From NCBI GenBank assembly GCA_004525155.1, contig SPDA01000060.1:1-8522 (forward strand): a stretch of 8,522 nt of DNA, read 5' to 3'. Both the position numbers and the translations under genes were made by a program. The notes beneath the pieces are model-generated. The model saw nothing but the letters and a program-made list of their open reading frames with translations, made no database searches and was not told the origin of the DNA. Each line of letters begins with the position of its first letter. Position 1 is the first letter of the stretch. Positions 6,288 through 8,522 of this stretch are shown one piece after another. Source of the stretch: Spirochaetales bacterium. GTDB lineage: Bacteria > Spirochaetota > Spirochaetia > SPDA01.

Positions 6288-7117
6288 CCTCCGTCCGCGC
6301 CTCCGATGACATCCCAGTCATCAACATCATTATACCACTTCACCTTTGTACCGAGTTTAGCCCGGAGCCTGAATCCTCCGGATTTGGGCGTTTCCCCGAG
6401 GAGTCTCAGAAGCGCTTCCGCCCTGGCCTTCACTACCTCCCGGTCCTCCGTTTCCAGCACATCGTAGCCGGAGAGGGAACCGGCGATCTTTTTGAGATTT
6501 TCCGCGGCTGTATGATAAAACCCCCAGTCCCCGCAAAGGACGCTGGTCAGCACATCGCCATTAATCCTGTTGTCATCGTCTATGCCTAACTCGTGTGCGC
6601 GCAGGAGGATGATGCTGTCCTTCACGTCTTTTTCGTTCATGCGCACCATCTGCAGTTTCTGCAGGAGAAGCTCGGCCGGCGGCAGGGTCGGGAAATCCTT
6701 TTCCAGCCTGTTCTTATAGTGAACGGTATGGTTCATGTTAAGGCTGTCGTAAAAAACCTCCGCCATCGGTATGCGGGGACCGTGATAGATCTGTCTTGTT
6801 TTTCCGTAATGGTAGAGAAGGCGCTGGTTCACCTCATAACCCCGCTCCCTGAAAAATGCAAGCAGTTTAATCCGGTGTTTGCCGTAGGCGACAAAATCGA
6901 TGTCGGTAAACACCTTTTTGCCGAGCCTGCCGAGCCTTTCCCAGAGGGGTCTTATTTCCTGACTGTGAAGGAATATTGCCATCCCCCCCATGATGCGCAG
7001 GGCAAGTCCCCTGTCCCGGGCATCCTGCGCCAGGGACTTCGCTTCGAGGATAAATTCCTCCGGGGAGGGCCACTCATTGAGGGGAATCTCCGAAGGCAGA
7101 CGAAAATTGCCGTTCAT
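6284..7117 (-). CDS. Predicted nucleotidyltransferase-fold protein
   Basis: A 277-residue soluble protein with the hallmarks of the DNA polymerase beta-like nucleotidyltransferase fold. The segment ALRIMGGMAIFLHS (39-52) gives the GG motif. It is followed by FTDIDFVAYGKH (70-81), where Asp72 and Asp74 would bind the metal ions. A possible third carboxylate is in AEVFYDSLNMNH (119-130; Glu120 or Asp124). The later segment LPPAELLLQKLQMVRMNEKDVKDSIILLRAH (145-175, reported as a span) has the Lys/Arg-Asp pattern seen in AbiEii-like and related stand-alone nucleotidyltransferases. The C-terminal ~80 residues are helical and then strand-rich (residues 249-262 are basic). AAGGA about 9 bases before ATG 7117 serves as ribosome binding site. 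It lies 25 bases after the phosphoesterase gene and overlaps the membrane-protein gene by four bases. The substrate is unknown. It could be a toxin-like or a housekeeping transferase; no clear antitoxin is adjacent. Confidence 0.72.
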   Translation of the reverse strand: MNGNFRLPSEIPLNEWPSPEEFILEAKSLAQDARDRGLALRIMGGMAIFLHSQEIRPLWERLGRLGKKVFTDIDFVAYGKHRIKLLAFFRERGYEVNQRLLYHYGKTRQIYHGPRIPMAEVFYDSLNMNHTVHYKNRLEKDFPTLPPAELLLQKLQMVRMNEKDVKDSIILLRAHELGIDDDNRINGDVLTSVLCGDWGFYHTAAENLKKIAGSLSGYDVLETEDREVVKARAEALLRLLGETPKSGGFRLRAKLGTKVKWYNDVDDWDVIGGADGG

Positions 7118-7142
7118 TCAGTTGTTTCCTTTCCGGGGGCTT

Positions 7143-8126
7143 TCAGCCGGATATGAACATGAAATCCTTGAGCTTGTCCTTTTTAAGGAAAAAAATAATG
7201 CCCCTTAAAATTCCTTCCGAGTACTCGCTCCCCGGGTTGAAGCACTGGGTGCGGCCTATTGTAACAATGCCCCGGGACTCGTGAATATGTCCGTGGCAGC
7301 CCATGAGAGGCTGATACTTCCGGATGATTGCGCTCACCGCCCTGCTTCCCGCGGGTATCGTCTCGTCCGTTGACGGAACGAGGTCCGCCGACAGCTTCGG
7401 CGCCTGGTCGATCAGCGTGTTGTAGGGGGGCACATGAAAATTGAAAATGGCGGTCTCCGGATTCCGCACCCGGGAGGCCATGGCTTCCAGCTTTTTTTCA
7501 AGCTCCTCCTCGGGGCACTCGCGTTCCGTTTCCCAGGGCGTGGGGTTTGACCAGGATTCCGAAATCATCTCGTACTCCCCCACCATCACGTTTTTGCCGT
7601 CGCAGAAGGTAACCGTTTTCGATTCTTCTATAATGGGATCAATCTCCAAAAGGTCGTCGTTGCCCGGAACCATGAACACTTCGATGCCGGAGCCTTCAAG
7701 CCTCTCATCCGCGAGGTCCATCCACGAATGCATCCGCTCGGTAACAAGTCTGCGGAACATGTCGTCCACCCTGCCCGCGCTTAAATGTATGCTCGCCGCC
7801 CTTTCATCGATCCTGCCCTCTATGCTCTTGCCTTCCGCCTTGAGCAGGGCCATCTCGCCGGGCTCGGTAAGAAAGCTGTAATTCCCCATCGAAGCTATGT
7901 CCTTCTGCAGTTTAGCCACTTCCTCCGCGGTTACAGCCCTGCGGCTGCTGCCGAGGACATGGGCGATGTAAGACCCGTCCGCCTGCTTTACGATGGGATT
8001 AATCATTTTCCCGGTGAGATCGCCCATGATAATGCCGGCATCGGCCTTATATATGGTAAGGGCGTTTAAAAACTTCCGGTAACAGGTTTCTGAGCCGTGG
8101 ATATCGGCGACATACAGTATTTTCAC
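7143..8126 (-). CDS. Calcineurin-like metallophosphoesterase with long insert
   Basis: A 327-residue phosphoesterase starting at GTG 8126, with GGAG 9 bases upstream at the end of the preceding gene. All five metal-binding motifs are visible: ADIHG (Asp8, His10), MGDLTG (Asp36), PGNDD (Asn156), NFHVPP (His231) and HGHIHES (His280 and His282), followed by NPGSEY. This is the two-metal centre of the calcineurin-like family, so hydrolysis of a phosphodiester or phosphomonoester is expected. Two departures stand out. The usual GNHD/E motif has Asp157 in place of His, and about 120 residues separate motifs two and three, much of it predicted helical (about 65-145). The long insert and the opening MKILYVADIHGSE resemble the Icc-related predicted phosphoesterases of archaea and bacteria (COG2129-like, from memory). 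No signal peptide is seen, so it is cytoplasmic. It lies 6 bases after an APC permease gene and 25 before the nucleotidyltransferase gene. The substrate is unknown. Confidence 0.88.
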   Translation of the reverse strand: MKILYVADIHGSETCYRKFLNALTIYKADAGIIMGDLTGKMINPIVKQADGSYIAHVLGSSRRAVTAEEVAKLQKDIASMGNYSFLTEPGEMALLKAEGKSIEGRIDERAASIHLSAGRVDDMFRRLVTERMHSWMDLADERLEGSGIEVFMVPGNDDLLEIDPIIEESKTVTFCDGKNVMVGEYEMISESWSNPTPWETERECPEEELEKKLEAMASRVRNPETAIFNFHVPPYNTLIDQAPKLSADLVPSTDETIPAGSRAVSAIIRKYQPLMGCHGHIHESRGIVTIGRTQCFNPGSEYSEGILRGIIFFLKKDKLKDFMFISG

Positions 8127-8132
8127 CCCGCC

Positions 8133-8522
8133 TTACTCCGGGGGTATTTCCTTAAACGCCATGGTTACATCGATGCCCTTCCTTTTGCCCACGGCCTTCC
8201 AGATGAGATACCAGGCAATACCCAGGGCCCACACCGCGACATAGATAAGCGACCAGTAGGTGTGCATGAAGGCAAAAGATTCATTTATGTAATAGGAGAT
8301 GACGAGAAGCACGACCAGGGCAAGCGCCAAAAATCCGGCTATGGTGGCCACCGGAATTCTCGCTATTTTCCAGCCCTTGTACGGCGAGGCTTCCCAGATG
8401 TGCTTCGTTTTCCTGGTAAAGGGAAAAATCATGCAGGATATGGCGGTAACACCGAATACGGAAATGAGCTGAAGCACTTCCACCGAGATCGAGCCCAGGT
8501 ATTCCGGGTTCATGGCGTACTG
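8133..8522 (-). CDS. APC-family amino acid permease, C-terminal part (partial)
   Basis: The last 129 codons of a membrane transporter; the frame is open to the window edge, so the ATG at 8513 is internal and not a start. Three hydrophobic helices are visible (about 8515-8430, 8360-8295 and 8260-8190). A basic loop between the first two reads FPFTRKTKHIWEASPYKG, and the C-terminus reads GIDVTMAFKEIPPE. That loop (a Pro/Phe followed by basic residues, then EASP) and the AFKEIPPE tail are typical of prokaryotic APC-superfamily amino acid permeases, proton- or sodium-driven importers with about 12 helices. The stop lies 6 bases before the phosphoesterase start, so the two genes are probably on one transcript. 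The substrate cannot be told from this fragment. Confidence 0.82.
   Translation of the reverse strand, partial: QYAMNPEYLGSISVEVLQLISVFGVTAISCMIFPFTRKTKHIWEASPYKGWKIARIPVATIAGFLALALVVLLVISYYINESFAFMHTYWSLIYVAVWALGIAWYLIWKAVGKRKGIDVTMAFKEIPPE

Noticed and set aside
6284..7117. Type IV toxin-antitoxin system (AbiEii-like toxin) with a neighbouring antitoxin
   Set aside because: The protein has a nucleotidyltransferase fold, but neither neighbour looks like an AbiEi-type winged-helix antitoxin: one is a phosphoesterase, the other a two-helix membrane protein.
6593..7156. A 187-codon plus-strand frame opposite the nucleotidyltransferase gene
   Set aside because: The minus strand carries clear GG and DxD motifs with proper spacing to its neighbours; the plus frame shows no domain pattern.
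8511..8513. ATG 8513 as the start of a small 126-residue membrane protein
   Set aside because: The frame continues open to the window edge, and the sequence matches only the last three helices and tail of a much larger APC permease, so this Met is internal.
1..8522. CRISPR array, tRNA genes, insertion sequences or phage genes
   Set aside because: No regularly spaced repeats, cloverleaf-like sequences, transposase motifs or phage proteins were seen on either strand.

Overview
This is a compact bacterial window of moderate to high GC content (judged by eye, not computed). It holds two genes on the plus strand and eight on the minus strand. There are no RNA genes, CRISPR arrays, insertion sequences or phage genes that I can recognise. 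The mix of genes is a polar amino acid ABC importer, a Gld-type ABC exporter with a DUF4340 protein, an APC-family permease and a long-insert metallophosphoesterase. It suggests a free-living or anaerobic bacterium, and Spirochaetota is my best guess. That guess rests on gene combination and protein style only and is not secure.

Region 1 (1-1081, plus strand) is the end of a family-3 amino acid substrate-binding protein, followed by a HisM/GlnP-type inner-membrane permease. Together they are two parts of a polar amino acid uptake system whose ATPase is not in the window. The permease start is puzzling: its reading frame stays open right back to the stop of the binding protein, and the only standard start codon (GTG, 245) falls at the edge of the first membrane helix.

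Region 2 (1111-5350, minus strand, converging on region 1) is a tightly packed four-gene operon read right to left. It encodes a GldA-like ATPase, a GldF-like ABC-2 permease, a GldG-family auxiliary protein and a membrane-anchored DUF4340 protein. The genes overlap or lie 3-15 bases apart. They very likely form one envelope complex. The ATPase and permease would drive it, while the GldG and DUF4340 proteins place large domains outside the membrane. The substrate is unknown.

Region 3 (5351-5630) is a 280-base AT-richer gap. It carries the probable promoter and ribosome binding site of the Gld-type operon, two perfect short inverted repeats that could be operator sites, and a weak terminator-like hairpin for the operon arriving from the right.

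Region 4 (5631-8522, minus strand) is a second tight gene run. It encodes the C-terminal end of an APC amino acid permease (cut by the window edge), a metallophosphoesterase, a predicted nucleotidyltransferase and a two-helix membrane protein whose start overlaps the nucleotidyltransferase stop. The pairing of a nucleotidyltransferase with a phosphoesterase and a membrane protein is the least explained part of the window. Reading it as a make-and-break nucleotide system is a hypothesis only.
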